From contig DLST01000001.1 of the NCBI GenBank assembly GCA_002500745.1, forward strand, positions 124,001-188,000: a DNA stretch of 64,000 bases, written 5' to 3'. Source of the DNA: Sphingobacterium sp. UBA7855. Its GTDB lineage: Bacteria > Bacteroidota > Bacteroidia > Sphingobacteriales > Sphingobacteriaceae. Both the position numbers and the translations under genes were made by a program. The notes under the pieces are model-generated. The model ran no database searches. It saw only the letters and a program-made list of their open reading frames with translations, and was not told the DNA's origin. How positions within the stretch are numbered: the stretch's first letter is position 1; each line of letters starts with the position of its first letter. Below are positions 9,417 to 18,069 of this stretch, piece by piece.

Positions 9417-9857
9417 ATGATAGACAATCTTTTTATTTCGTTATATTCATCACAGCGTTTACATGTTATCGATAACGATAGCGCCAGTTTAAAATCTCTT
9501 TCCCAATCTTTATTGAGGTATAAGCAAATGGTACGATTGAGTTTAAAATTTTTTAGATTCATCATTCTTTTTAATCTATTCGTGACCGCCAGTATTCTTT
9601 GGCAGTCGCAAGGCTTTATGTTAAGATCCATTGATACAGTCTTGTTCTACATGTTCATATTCTGGTTAAAGGTCTTCGGTACTATCCTATCTGTTATCGT
9701 CGAATATATCTTTCACCTATCTAAAAAGAAACTATTTCTTAAAAACCTCCATATTTCCCCGATTTGGATGCTCATAAGGCTTACTGGAACGGATTTATTG
9801 TTATTTATAATACTATGCCTGATATTAAAATGCTTTATGATCGCCATTTATACATAG
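9417..9857 (+). CDS. Small membrane protein overlapping an ABC ATPase gene
   Basis: 146 residues from 9417. An internal ATG at 9528 (MVRLSLKFFRFIILF) would give 109 residues starting right at the first membrane helix and is a reasonable alternative. Three or four hydrophobic helices are visible (ILFNLFVTASILW, VLFYMFIFWLKVFGTILSVI, TGTDLLLFIILCLILKCFMI), with a basic KKKLFLKNL loop. It overlaps the start of the ABC ATPase by about 28-43 bases in another frame, suggesting translational coupling and a joint role. It is far too short for a normal ABC permease. No family name is known to me. Confidence 0.6.
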   Translation: MIDNLFISLYSSQRLHVIDNDSASLKSLSQSLLRYKQMVRLSLKFFRFIILFNLFVTASILWQSQGFMLRSIDTVLFYMFIFWLKVFGTILSVIVEYIFHLSKKKLFLKNLHISPIWMLIRLTGTDLLLFIILCLILKCFMIAIYT

Positions 9858-10492
9858 ATAGTCTATCGTTTAGCCGTGGTGGAAGAAAGATCATTTCAAG
9901 TCTTTTTTTAACATTTGGGCCGAATGAGGTGATTGGAATTTTGGGGAAAAATGGAAGTGGAAAGTCTACACTTATGAATATCATATTTGGAGCGATCAAG
10001 CCTGACTTTGCATTTATGCGTTGCCGTGGTGTAAAATTTGAAAAGGGGTACCGAACGAAGGAGATTGTATATCTGCCCCAAGAAGGCTTTTTACCTCGAG
10101 AATTGCGGCTTTCTGAAGCATTGCGTCTTTTTGAAATTGATGATCCTTATGTATTGGACCTTTCATGTATTCAAGAAAATTTAAATAGCCGTCTGAGGAA
10201 TCTCTCGTCGGGGATGATCCGTTTTATTGAAACTTTAATACTATTGCATACCAAACATTCTTTTGTTTTACTTGATGAACCCTTTCTCGGGCTTAGTCCT
10301 ATTTTTATTGAGCAGATTAGCGCGCATATTGAACACGTTAGACACCGCAAAGGAATATTGATTGCTGACCACAATTTTAGGCAAGTGATGGATGTAAGCG
10401 ATCGGTTATATCTCCTGAAGGATTCGCATTTGATCGATGTGTCTACTCAGGAGGATCTCGTATTTGAAGGGTATATAAAACAAATAGATTAA
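9815..10492 (+). CDS. Orphan ABC-type ATP-binding protein
   Basis: 225 residues from ATG 9815 (9830 is also possible); both lie inside the preceding membrane-protein gene. Walker A is GKNGSGKST, the signature is a divergent LSSGM instead of LSGGQ, and Walker B is FVLLDEPF with LGLSP in the D-loop position. The H-loop His is in LIADHNF. The segment between Walker A and the signature is short and lacks the usual helical features. No full permease gene is nearby. In Bacteroidota, single ABC ATPases of this type occur without a standard partner, and their function is unknown. Confidence 0.8.
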   Translation: MPDIKMLYDRHLYIDSLSFSRGGRKIISSLFLTFGPNEVIGILGKNGSGKSTLMNIIFGAIKPDFAFMRCRGVKFEKGYRTKEIVYLPQEGFLPRELRLSEALRLFEIDDPYVLDLSCIQENLNSRLRNLSSGMIRFIETLILLHTKHSFVLLDEPFLGLSPIFIEQISAHIEHVRHRKGILIADHNFRQVMDVSDRLYLLKDSHLIDVSTQEDLVFEGYIKQID

Positions 10493-10523
10493 TCAGGTAA
10501 GTTCTACCTGATTAATCTATTTG
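10481..10523. terminator. 19-bp perfect inverted repeat between convergent genes
   Basis: The arms 10481-10499 and 10505-10523 are perfectly complementary over 19 bases with a 5-base loop (AGTTC). The left arm contains the ABC ATPase stop codon (10490-10492). It serves both convergent genes (the ATPase and yceI) but has no T tract, so termination or mRNA 3'-end protection are both possible. Confidence 0.65.
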
Positions 10524-10553
10524 ATGTCATGAATGACTTATTGCTATTAAAAA

Positions 10554-11237
10554 TTATTTAGCATTTTTTGCAGTTACATTAAGCTCGATGTCAACGTTTT
10601 GTGCAATCATCCAATCTTGTGGGTTACCTTCTGTACCGTAAGTAAGTCCCCAATCTTGTCTTTGGATTGTAAATTTCGAGTAGAATGTTACCTCGTCACC
10701 ATTGAAAGTAATTTTTGCAGGGAACGTTACATTCACTGTTTTATCTTTGATTGTCAAATTACCACTAACTGTATTTGTTGCGTCAGCAACAACACTTTTT
10801 CCTTGCGCCGCATCGAATGGACCGACTTTGGTGATTTCAAATTTCGCAGTTGGATATTTGGCTACGTCAAAGAAATCAGCACTTTTTAAATGCGCGTCCA
10901 AATCTGATGATTTTTTACCACCTGAAGTTGTAGGATCTACCGAAGCAGAATCGGTAAGAATAGAATTCACATCGATGGTGAAAGTACCACCAGTGACAGC
11001 ATTATTTTCGACGGATAGCGTACCTTCGCTTTTCAGAACACCATATCTTGGATTTAAGCCACCTTTGTGGTATCCAGTCCATTTCACTGAACTTTTATCT
11101 GCTTCAACAGTGTAAGTTTGTCCTGTTTGTTCAGTTACTTCCTGTGCAGTTGTTGTTGTTGCTTTATCACCATTTGTGTTTTGACATGACGCCAACAATA
11201 AGATAAGGGCTAAACCCGAAATTAATTGCTTTTTCAT
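10554..11237 (-). CDS. YceI-family lipoprotein
   Basis: 227 residues. It has a signal peptide with lipobox LLASCQN (Cys18), then a Thr/Gln-rich linker and a YceI lipocalin-like barrel (about 40-225). The motifs are DKSSVKWTGYHKGG, SEGTLSVENNAVTGGTFTID and TFNGDEVTFYSKFTIQRQDW. YceI proteins bind polyisoprenoid or other amphiphilic ligands in the periplasm; the exact ligand here is unknown. Divergent from an HxlR regulator. A TACCTTTG -7 element and a long hairpin at the predicted mRNA 5' end lie upstream. Confidence 0.9.
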   Translation of the reverse strand: MKKQLISGLALILLLASCQNTNGDKATTTTAQEVTEQTGQTYTVEADKSSVKWTGYHKGGLNPRYGVLKSEGTLSVENNAVTGGTFTIDVNSILTDSASVDPTTSGGKKSSDLDAHLKSADFFDVAKYPTAKFEITKVGPFDAAQGKSVVADATNTVSGNLTIKDKTVNVTFPAKITFNGDEVTFYSKFTIQRQDWGLTYGTEGNPQDWMIAQNVDIELNVTAKNAK

Positions 11238-11284
11238 TTTTTTATCGTTTTATTGTTAAATGTTATATACGATTTAAACTTTGA

Positions 11285-11334
11285 CAGCATCAAAGCTGCC
11301 AATCTGAGCTTTTGATGCTGCTGGTACAAAGGTA
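11285..11334 (-). promoter_or_regulatory. yceI promoter -7 element and 5'-end hairpin
   Basis: The reverse strand has TACCTTTG at 11327-11334 (exact TAnnTTTG). The transcript would begin near 11320, exactly where a hairpin starts: AGCTTTTGATGCTG (11307-11320 on the + strand) pairs with CAGCATCAAAGCT (11285-11297) with one bulged base. A stem at the very 5' end could stabilise the mRNA or be a regulator site. Confidence 0.5.
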
Positions 11335-11542
11335 AAGTATAGATAGTTTATTTTTGGTATTAGTTTCCTTAAAGAAACTACTTTCCAAAAAGATAGTGTC
11401 TTATCACTTTATAAATCTGTATTTTTGTTGGAAATTTAGGCCAACGAAACAGAGACGCTCGAGTCAACTGATCTAAGAATGCTCGTCTATGGAATTAAAA
11501 ATACCACTGACGGCCGGCAATAGAAGAATAAAAAATAGTGAA

Positions 11543-11926
11543 ATGAAAAAGGAAGCAACTTTAACGTCATCAGGTGTATGCAAAACACGCATGTTAGCCA
11601 TCAATGATAGCATGGAAATTTTGGCAGGAAAATGGAAATTCCACATCATCGGTACTTTATTGTTAGTGGAGAAGTTGCGTTTTATGGAACTATTGCGCGA
11701 AGTCGATGGGATTGGTGCCAAAATGTTATCTAAGGAACTTCAGGATCTGGAAATGAATCAATTGATCAGAAGGACAGTGCTTAACACTAAACCTTTGACT
11801 GTTGAATACGAATTGACTGAATGTGGTAAAACTTTGGGACCCATCATTGACGAAATTGCCAAATGGGGGATTACCTACCGCAGCAAGCTGCATACGAAAC
11901 AGGAGGATGTTGTGTCGGAAATTTAG
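11543..11926 (+). CDS. HxlR-family winged-helix transcriptional regulator
   Basis: About 127 residues from ATG 11543; an upstream ATG at 11489 would add 18 residues that do not fit the family. The HxlR core is clear: DSMEILAGKWKFHIIGTLL, RFMELLREVDGIGAKMLSKE (recognition helix), and LTECGKTLGPIIDEIAKWGI. A Cys (GVCKTRM) lies just before the helix-turn-helix, the position of the redox or aldehyde-sensing Cys in some HxlR proteins. It probably controls the divergent yceI gene and itself (inference from layout). Confidence 0.85.
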   Translation: MKKEATLTSSGVCKTRMLAINDSMEILAGKWKFHIIGTLLLVEKLRFMELLREVDGIGAKMLSKELQDLEMNQLIRRTVLNTKPLTVEYELTECGKTLGPIIDEIAKWGITYRSKLHTKQEDVVSEI

Positions 11927-12002
11927 TGCTTGAAATCTAAATGGCAATAGAAATGTGCTCTTTTAAAGTAAACTGCTGCCGGATAGCGCATCCTAAAATC
12001 TA

Positions 12003-12389
12003 CTAACAAGTTCTAAGCGGGGAAGGCTTTTCCAGCAGTTCAGCTATACGATTTTCCAGGTCTTCTAAATCGAACGGCTTGGCAAGGTAGCTGTCGGCTC
12101 CAGCCCGCTGTGCAAGCGTTTCAATCTCGGTATTTGCGGATAAATAAATTACTGGGATATCGCGATATAAAGGATGACTTTTGAGTAACCGGGTGGCCTC
12201 AACACCCCCTATTTTTGGAATCCAATTGTCCATCAGAATTAAATCTGGACGTACCTCTTCCACTTTTTCAATGATGTCATGAGAGGTTTGTGAAACCGCT
12301 ATATTATAACCATTTGTTTCAAGAATTATTGTACATATTTCTAGGACATGCTTATCATCGTCCAACATCAGTATAGTTTTGCTTCCCAT
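12003..12389 (-). CDS. Single-domain response regulator (CheY-like receiver)
   Basis: 128 residues, receiver domain only. Visible are the acidic pocket (LMLDDDKHV), the phosphoacceptor Asp in LILMDNWIP, the Thr/Ser switch region (VIYLSAN) and the conserved Lys in YLAKPFD. There is no output domain, so it must act by protein contact or as a phosphate relay. It lies 110 bases downstream of the HTCS gene on the same strand, which suggests but does not prove a link with that kinase. Confidence 0.88.
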   Translation of the reverse strand: MGSKTILMLDDDKHVLEICTIILETNGYNIAVSQTSHDIIEKVEEVRPDLILMDNWIPKIGGVEATRLLKSHPLYRDIPVIYLSANTEIETLAQRAGADSYLAKPFDLEDLENRIAELLEKPSPLRTC

Positions 12390-12499
12390 GGTATAGCTTA
12401 AAAAAGTGGTGCTAAATTAAATAAAAAGGTTTATGCAAATTGTAAGGTAAAATACCGATTCGAATAAGTAGAAATCCGTATTTTAGTATAATTTGTAAC

Positions 12500-15400
12500 T
12501 TAAGGTGACTCTGAGGTTACCCATTTTGCTGCTGCATTTTTTTGAAATTCACTTGGAGTTAGTCCAAAAGCTGTTTTAAAGCAGGTGGCAAAATAACGGG
12601 GATCGGAGAAGCCTATTTCAAAGGCGACTTCACTAACAGCAATGGATCGGTCTTTTTCCATGATCTGACACGCATGTTTTAGCCGTATATTTTTAATGAA
12701 TTCACTGGGAGATACGTTCAGCAGGACTTTGGTCTTTCGATATAGCGTTGATTTGGATAGGCCCAATATATCCCCCAGTTTGATCACGTCAAATTGGTCA
12801 TCGGCAAGATGTTCTTCGACAACTTGAATCATCTTCTGAACAAATTTTTCATCTAAAGGTGTATGATCAAGTGTCGAAATATTAATCTGCGTGTTATGCT
12901 GAAAAACAAGTTGACGACAACGTTTATTAATAATAAAACTTTGGATTTTGGCCTCCAGAACTTTAATCTCAAAAGGCTTGCTAATGTAACCGTCGGCACC
13001 CGCTTGATAGCATTCAATACGATCTTCGATACTATTTTTGGCAGTCAGGAGCAAAATAGGGATATGATTGAACTCTGCATTGGATTTGATCGTCTTGCAC
13101 AACTGAAGTCCGTCGAGTTCAGGCATCATGATATCGCTCACAATGATATCTATTTCCGTATGTTCGAGTACTTCCAGACCTTTTAGTCCATTGTCAGCAA
13201 TATGTACCTGATAATTTTGGGCTAGAATTCGCGCCATAGTCGAACGGAGCTCTTCATTGTCTTCCACCAATAGCAGGTTGAGCTTGGATTGTGTTGCATT
13301 TTTGGGTGTACATTCATCGACAGTATTCGATTCTATAATGGTAGCCTTAATTTCTTCAACAAAAGGTTGTTCCATGACAGCGATCCCTTGGTTATGGTAA
13401 TACACTTTATCTACCGGAAACGTGATTTGGAAGTTACTTCCGATATGGGGCTGGCTTTCAACATCGATTTTACCGTGATGCGCCTCTATCAGCTGTTTGG
13501 TCACGGATAGTCCTATACCATTACTTTCAAGATGTTTTGTGGAAGTATTGGTGTAGAAAGCTGTGAAAATTTTCTCCATATCTTCGGGATAAATTCCTAT
13601 ACCAGTATCGCGAACATAGATGAATAGTCTGTTGCAACCCATGCTTTCCGCTACATGATACGAGAGTGTAACCTTTCCACCTTCCTCTGTATATTTAAAT
13701 GCATTGGATAATAGATTGAATAAAATTTTATCAATTTTGTCAACGTCATAGAAAAGGATTTCAGGACAATCTCCATGCTGAACTTCAAAGTCGATTTGTT
13801 TCTTTTTGGCAATGGGGCCAAAATGCATGTCACCCAATTGGGTGACAAAAGAAGGGAAATTAGACGCGCTGATTTGCAGCTTCATGCTGTTATTTTCCAT
13901 TCTTCGGAAATCTAAAATTTGTTGGAGCAACCGTTTAAGGCGACTGAGGTTAAGACGCATTTTATCGAATTGCTCCAAATTATTCTTTGTAGTCATCTGC
14001 ACATCATCAACTAAACAGGAGATAATGGTGAGCGGCGTCAGCAGGTCGTGTGAAATATTGGTGAAATAACTGAGCTTGGACTGCGCGAGTTCTTTAGTTT
14101 TTTCCTTTTCAATCTGCGCTATCTTTAAATCACCACTCAATTTAAGACGTTTGACAGAATAACTAATAAAAAAGAAGGCAATCCCGGTAAACGCACAGGC
14201 ATATAGAAAATAGGCTAAATTGCTCTCATAGAAGGCAGGCTTTTTTATGATTTCAATTTGAGTAGAAGCTGTATTCCATTTGTTGTACAAATCGGTCGAC
14301 TTAACTAAAAATCGATACTTTCCTTTACTTAAATTGTTGTATGTGGCAAAAATACGATCTCGCGGAGCGTAGATCCATTCTTTATCTACACCCTCCAATT
14401 TATAAGCATACCGTATTTTTCCATTTTGGTTAAAAGGTAGGGCAGAAAAAGATATTTCGATATTTTGGTCTTGGGGATTCAGTGTTAAACTAGCCATATC
14501 GTCGCTAAACAGGTCCTTTTCTGATTCCAAAACAATGGATCTATTGTTGATTTTTATATCCGAAATAAGCACTTTTTCGTTAAAATTCGGTAAGATGCTG
14601 TGATCATCCAGTTGAACAATCCCATTGTACCCGCCAAAGTAGATGGTATTGGAGCTCCTGTCTACAGCAAAGGCCCGTTTTGAGAACATGTTGACTTGGA
14701 GGCTGTCAGCTGCAGAAAATTCACTTATACGCTTGTCTGCATGGTTGATCTTGTATAAATTTCGTGTTGTAGACAGCCAGGTGTAGCGATCGAGACAGAA
14801 GACATCGAGAAGCTGGTTTTTCTCAAATAATGTGCTGTTGGCGATCTCTGACACTTTTTGGTCCGCGAGTTGATAATTGAGTAATCGATTATCTTTGGTG
14901 CCAATCCACAAATTACCGGCCCGATCAACATCCATGGTTTCAATCTGATCCGTTTGTAATCCTGGAGTCTCCTTTCCTAGGTGTCTGATTATGGACTGTA
15001 AATCGCGGTTATCGATACAATAGATTCCGTTTTCTTTCGTTGCGATCCAGATATGGTTTTCCTTTCCTTGGGCAATCGCTACAGGCTGATCCTTTATCTT
15101 AGCAATCATCGTGATAGGTTCCGATTCCGATTTTTTTAGGAGGAGACCCTGCGTCGTTGCAATCCAGAGTCGTTTTTGCGTATCGGTAAAGAAAAACGAA
15201 GGTTTCCCTTGATGCTTGATCTGTTGAACTAAATTGATCTTCCGTAAAAATTGAATTGTATTGCTCTTCTTCTGAAAAACATTGATCGAAGCTTCATAGG
15301 CAGAGCCGACCCATAGTTCCTGTCCAAAATCTGTGGCACAGGTAACAGCACGGATCGAAATTAGATCCCTGAAATTGGAATTGCTGTAGGTATTGAGTTG

Positions 15401-16570
15401 ATTTGTTTTCGGAGAGAGGCTACCAAATCCAAAACGTTCCAGATTGAACCAAAAGGTTCCGGTTTGATCGCGATAGAGCATATTTAGATTTGGAGAAATA
15501 CTATAAAGTGCCTTTATCTCTTTGAAACTATAGTTTTTGACAATTGGTTTGTCAAAGCTAAACATAGACACCCCCTTACCACCTACAGCGAGCCACAATG
15601 TGCCGTGTTTATCTTGGTAGATATCGTTAAAAATATTTGTCGTGTTGTTGAAGTGGCCTGAAAGATCAATTTCTTGTAATTGACCATTTCGATATTGAAG
15701 TGTCGATATGCCCGAGAACGACAACACCCAAATATATCGGCGGCTTCGATCCTGAAGAATGTTGTAAAAAAGATCTTCTTTACCGCCATGTCGGCGCTTA
15801 TTTTTTATTTCAATTTCTCGGTAGGGATTCGTCGAACGCATCGGATCGAATAAATAAATTCCATCTCCCCAAGTACATATCCATAGTTGTCCATGGTCGT
15901 CTTCCATGAGTTTGAACGGATTGTTGCGATGGCCTAGTCTAGGATAAGACTGTAATTTGTTGTTACCCTGACTTAACCTAAATAAGCCATCTCCCCAGAC
16001 ACCCAGCCAAATCCGAGCCTGGCTATCCTGAAAGATCGTATTGACGGTTTTGCCTCGCATGCTATTAGTTAGAATAGAAACCATTTGGGCATCTGTTAAA
16101 GGCTTCAATGTGCTATCGTAGATATAGATACCATCATCTGTGCCGATCCAGAGCCGTTTTGATCCGTCAACCAACAGGGTGTTGACGCGAACGTTGGCTA
16201 CTCGTGGATCGTTCAGTGGGACAACTTTATAATTACGCTTATTTAATACGTAAACGCCCTTTTCTCCCCCTAAAATAAGTTTGTTTTCTAATTCTATCAG
16301 CGTACGGATCGCTTGTTGACTGCTAGCTCTCCCGCCGGCATCCTTCAATTTAAAATTTAGGATATTATAAGCATCATATCGACTTAAACCCTGTGTGGAG
16401 GCAAACCAAATGTATCCTTCCCGATCCTGTATCGTCTGATTGATCGTGAGTGAGGGAAGTTCATAATTTTTTGTTACGGGATCAAGTCCCATCTGTTGGC
16501 TATAAACAACAGTAGTCAAGGATAGATATAGATGCAAAAATGCAATAATCTGCCGAATACGTGCGCTCAT
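12500..16570 (-). CDS. Hybrid two-component system (HTCS) regulator of the glycan locus
   Basis: 1356 residues. Order: signal peptide (1-24); a periplasmic double propeller of Reg_prop repeats (about 40-680, recurring LWIGT/IWIAT blades); a Y_Y_Y domain (about 700-770, YAYKLEGVDKEWIYA); a membrane helix (about 785-805); HisKA with His841 in NISHDLLTPL; HATPase (LSNAFKYTEEGG, DTGIGI); a receiver with Asp1146 in SDIMMP; and a C-terminal AraC helix-turn-helix (GLSKSTLYRKTK, EIGFSDPRYFATCFKTAFG). HTCS proteins sense an oligosaccharide in the periplasm and activate the neighbouring polysaccharide locus. It is divergent from the GH105 operon, the usual arrangement. All phosphotransfer residues are present. 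Confidence 0.95.
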   Translation of the reverse strand: MSARIRQIIAFLHLYLSLTTVVYSQQMGLDPVTKNYELPSLTINQTIQDREGYIWFASTQGLSRYDAYNILNFKLKDAGGRASSQQAIRTLIELENKLILGGEKGVYVLNKRNYKVVPLNDPRVANVRVNTLLVDGSKRLWIGTDDGIYIYDSTLKPLTDAQMVSILTNSMRGKTVNTIFQDSQARIWLGVWGDGLFRLSQGNNKLQSYPRLGHRNNPFKLMEDDHGQLWICTWGDGIYLFDPMRSTNPYREIEIKNKRRHGGKEDLFYNILQDRSRRYIWVLSFSGISTLQYRNGQLQEIDLSGHFNNTTNIFNDIYQDKHGTLWLAVGGKGVSMFSFDKPIVKNYSFKEIKALYSISPNLNMLYRDQTGTFWFNLERFGFGSLSPKTNQLNTYSNSNFRDLISIRAVTCATDFGQELWVGSAYEASINVFQKKSNTIQFLRKINLVQQIKHQGKPSFFFTDTQKRLWIATTQGLLLKKSESEPITMIAKIKDQPVAIAQGKENHIWIATKENGIYCIDNRDLQSIIRHLGKETPGLQTDQIETMDVDRAGNLWIGTKDNRLLNYQLADQKVSEIANSTLFEKNQLLDVFCLDRYTWLSTTRNLYKINHADKRISEFSAADSLQVNMFSKRAFAVDRSSNTIYFGGYNGIVQLDDHSILPNFNEKVLISDIKINNRSIVLESEKDLFSDDMASLTLNPQDQNIEISFSALPFNQNGKIRYAYKLEGVDKEWIYAPRDRIFATYNNLSKGKYRFLVKSTDLYNKWNTASTQIEIIKKPAFYESNLAYFLYACAFTGIAFFFISYSVKRLKLSGDLKIAQIEKEKTKELAQSKLSYFTNISHDLLTPLTIISCLVDDVQMTTKNNLEQFDKMRLNLSRLKRLLQQILDFRRMENNSMKLQISASNFPSFVTQLGDMHFGPIAKKKQIDFEVQHGDCPEILFYDVDKIDKILFNLLSNAFKYTEEGGKVTLSYHVAESMGCNRLFIYVRDTGIGIYPEDMEKIFTAFYTNTSTKHLESNGIGLSVTKQLIEAHHGKIDVESQPHIGSNFQITFPVDKVYYHNQGIAVMEQPFVEEIKATIIESNTVDECTPKNATQSKLNLLLVEDNEELRSTMARILAQNYQVHIADNGLKGLEVLEHTEIDIIVSDIMMPELDGLQLCKTIKSNAEFNHIPILLLTAKNSIEDRIECYQAGADGYISKPFEIKVLEAKIQSFIINKRCRQLVFQHNTQINISTLDHTPLDEKFVQKMIQVVEEHLADDQFDVIKLGDILGLSKSTLYRKTKVLLNVSPSEFIKNIRLKHACQIMEKDRSIAVSEVAFEIGFSDPRYFATCFKTAFGLTPSEFQKNAAAKWVTSESP

Positions 16571-16946
16571 CTTAATAATCTTTTAATCCACCTCTTTCAA
16601 CATCCAGTTTAGTTAGCATTCTTATTCATCAATCGCTGCTGTGCTACATTGACCGAAACGGGCGTCAGTGTGTTCTTTCACTCCGAGGTAGCTGTTTCAC
16701 TGGGCGAATAGCGGGAATCCAACTGAAAATTTTTAGGTTTATAGGGATTAAAGATACAAATGTTTTTTAAATAAGTGTATATTGTACGTTTATTGAATCT
16801 GAGCTACTCTACGCGATTTTTAGACCCTCTAGAAGCAAAATGATCCCATTTTGGGTCATGATTAGTCTTTATTCAAACATCGACAAAATCGATTTGTGGT
16901 AGCTTTGTTTGTCCCGGTTGGGGATCAAATTTATAAATCTCAAGAC
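16571..16946. other. Divergent control region of the polysaccharide locus
   Basis: No gene is seen. Toward the GH105 operon there is an exact -7 element TAGCTTTG at 16900-16907, which places the transcript start near 16913 and rules out the in-frame start at 16896. On the reverse strand a near match (TATCTTTA, about 16746-16753) could serve the HTCS gene. The binding site of the HTCS regulator is expected here but cannot be named. Confidence 0.5.
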
Positions 16947-18062
16947 ATGCGTATCAATTTTATTTTATGCCTATTGTTTTTAGGGCATTTTTCTTTTGGA
17001 CAGAAGCTAAAAAAAGAAGTTGTCCTTTCTCAACTCAGAAGTGCGAACGATTATTGGCGATCTCATCACAAGCCACAAGTTTGGGCATTTTGGGACCAAG
17101 CGGCCTATCATACTGGTAATATGGAATTCTATAAGATTTCCAATTCAAAAAGTGATCTGAAATATTCTGAGGACTGGGCCAAATTCAATGATTGGAAAGG
17201 TGCGAAATCAACCAACAAACAACAGTGGAAATATAGTTATGGTGAAACGGATGATTATGTTCTTTTTGGAGACTGGCAGATTTGTTTCCAAACCTATATT
17301 GATCTTTATAATTTGTCGCCAAGTCCCGAAAAGATAGCGCGTGCTAAAGAAGTTATGCACTATCAGATTCATACACCCAATACAGATTATTGGTGGTGGG
17401 CTGATGGTTTGTATATGGTCATGCCGGTGATGACCAAGATGTATAAATTGACGCAAGATCCTCTTTATCTTGATAAAATGTATACCTATTTGCGTTACGC
17501 CGATAGTATTATGTTCGATCAGGATGAGCATTTATATTATCGCGATGCCAAATATGTCTATCCCAAACACAAAAGCCTCTACGGTAAGAAGGATTTTTGG
17601 GCGCGAGGTGATGGTTGGGTGTTTGCAGCCTTGGCAAAGGTTCTTCAAGATTTACCCAAGGAGGATAAACATTATCACTATTACCAGGAAAGGTTCGAAA
17701 GAATGGCACATGCAATCGTGAGCTGCCAGCAGGAGGAAGGGTTTTGGACGCGAAGTATGCTGGATCCTGAACATGCTCCCGGGCGGGAGACAAGCGGTAC
17801 AGCTTTTTTTACCTATGGTTTACTTTGGGGACTCAACCAAGGGATACTTATTGATCCGAAGTTTTCGAAAGCGGCACTTAAGGGATGGAGCTACCTCAGT
17901 GAAATTTCATTGCAAGCTGACGGAAGAGTTGGATATGTACAGCCTATCGGTGAGAAAGCTATTCCCGGACAGGTTGTGGATGCTCATTCTACGGCTCCAT
18001 TTGGTGTAGGTGCATTTTTACTGGCCGGAACAGAGATGTACCGTTTTTTGAATAAAAAATAA
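16947..18062 (+). CDS. GH105-type unsaturated glucuronyl/galacturonyl hydrolase
   Basis: 371 residues from ATG 16947 with signal peptide MRINFILCLLFLGHFSFGQ. It has the (alpha/alpha)6 barrel of GH88/GH105: WWWADGLYMVMPVM carries the likely catalytic Asp (Asp153), followed by FWARGDGWVFAALAKVL and GRETSGTAFFTYGLLWGLNQG. GH105 enzymes hydrate and remove the 4,5-unsaturated uronic acid that polysaccharide lyases leave at the non-reducing end. First gene of a four-gene operon; the next start is 8 bases after its stop. Periplasmic. GH88 is an alternative subfamily, but the RGDGW pattern and gene context favour GH105. Confidence 0.88.
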   Translation: MRINFILCLLFLGHFSFGQKLKKEVVLSQLRSANDYWRSHHKPQVWAFWDQAAYHTGNMEFYKISNSKSDLKYSEDWAKFNDWKGAKSTNKQQWKYSYGETDDYVLFGDWQICFQTYIDLYNLSPSPEKIARAKEVMHYQIHTPNTDYWWWADGLYMVMPVMTKMYKLTQDPLYLDKMYTYLRYADSIMFDQDEHLYYRDAKYVYPKHKSLYGKKDFWARGDGWVFAALAKVLQDLPKEDKHYHYYQERFERMAHAIVSCQQEEGFWTRSMLDPEHAPGRETSGTAFFTYGLLWGLNQGILIDPKFSKAALKGWSYLSEISLQADGRVGYVQPIGEKAIPGQVVDAHSTAPFGVGAFLLAGTEMYRFLNKK

Positions 18063-18069
18063 GTGCCGT

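Noticed and set aside
9764..9814. Upstream in-frame start for the ABC ATPase
   Set aside because: The extra residues are unlike any ABC N-terminus and overlap the membrane gene further; 9815 or 9830 fits better.
12003..16570. Receiver gene as a frameshifted part of the HTCS
   Set aside because: The HTCS already carries its own complete receiver and AraC domain, and 110 bases with stops separate them.
16896..16946. In-frame upstream start for the GH105 gene
   Set aside because: Lies on the predicted -7 element at 16900-16907, and the signal peptide begins at 16947.
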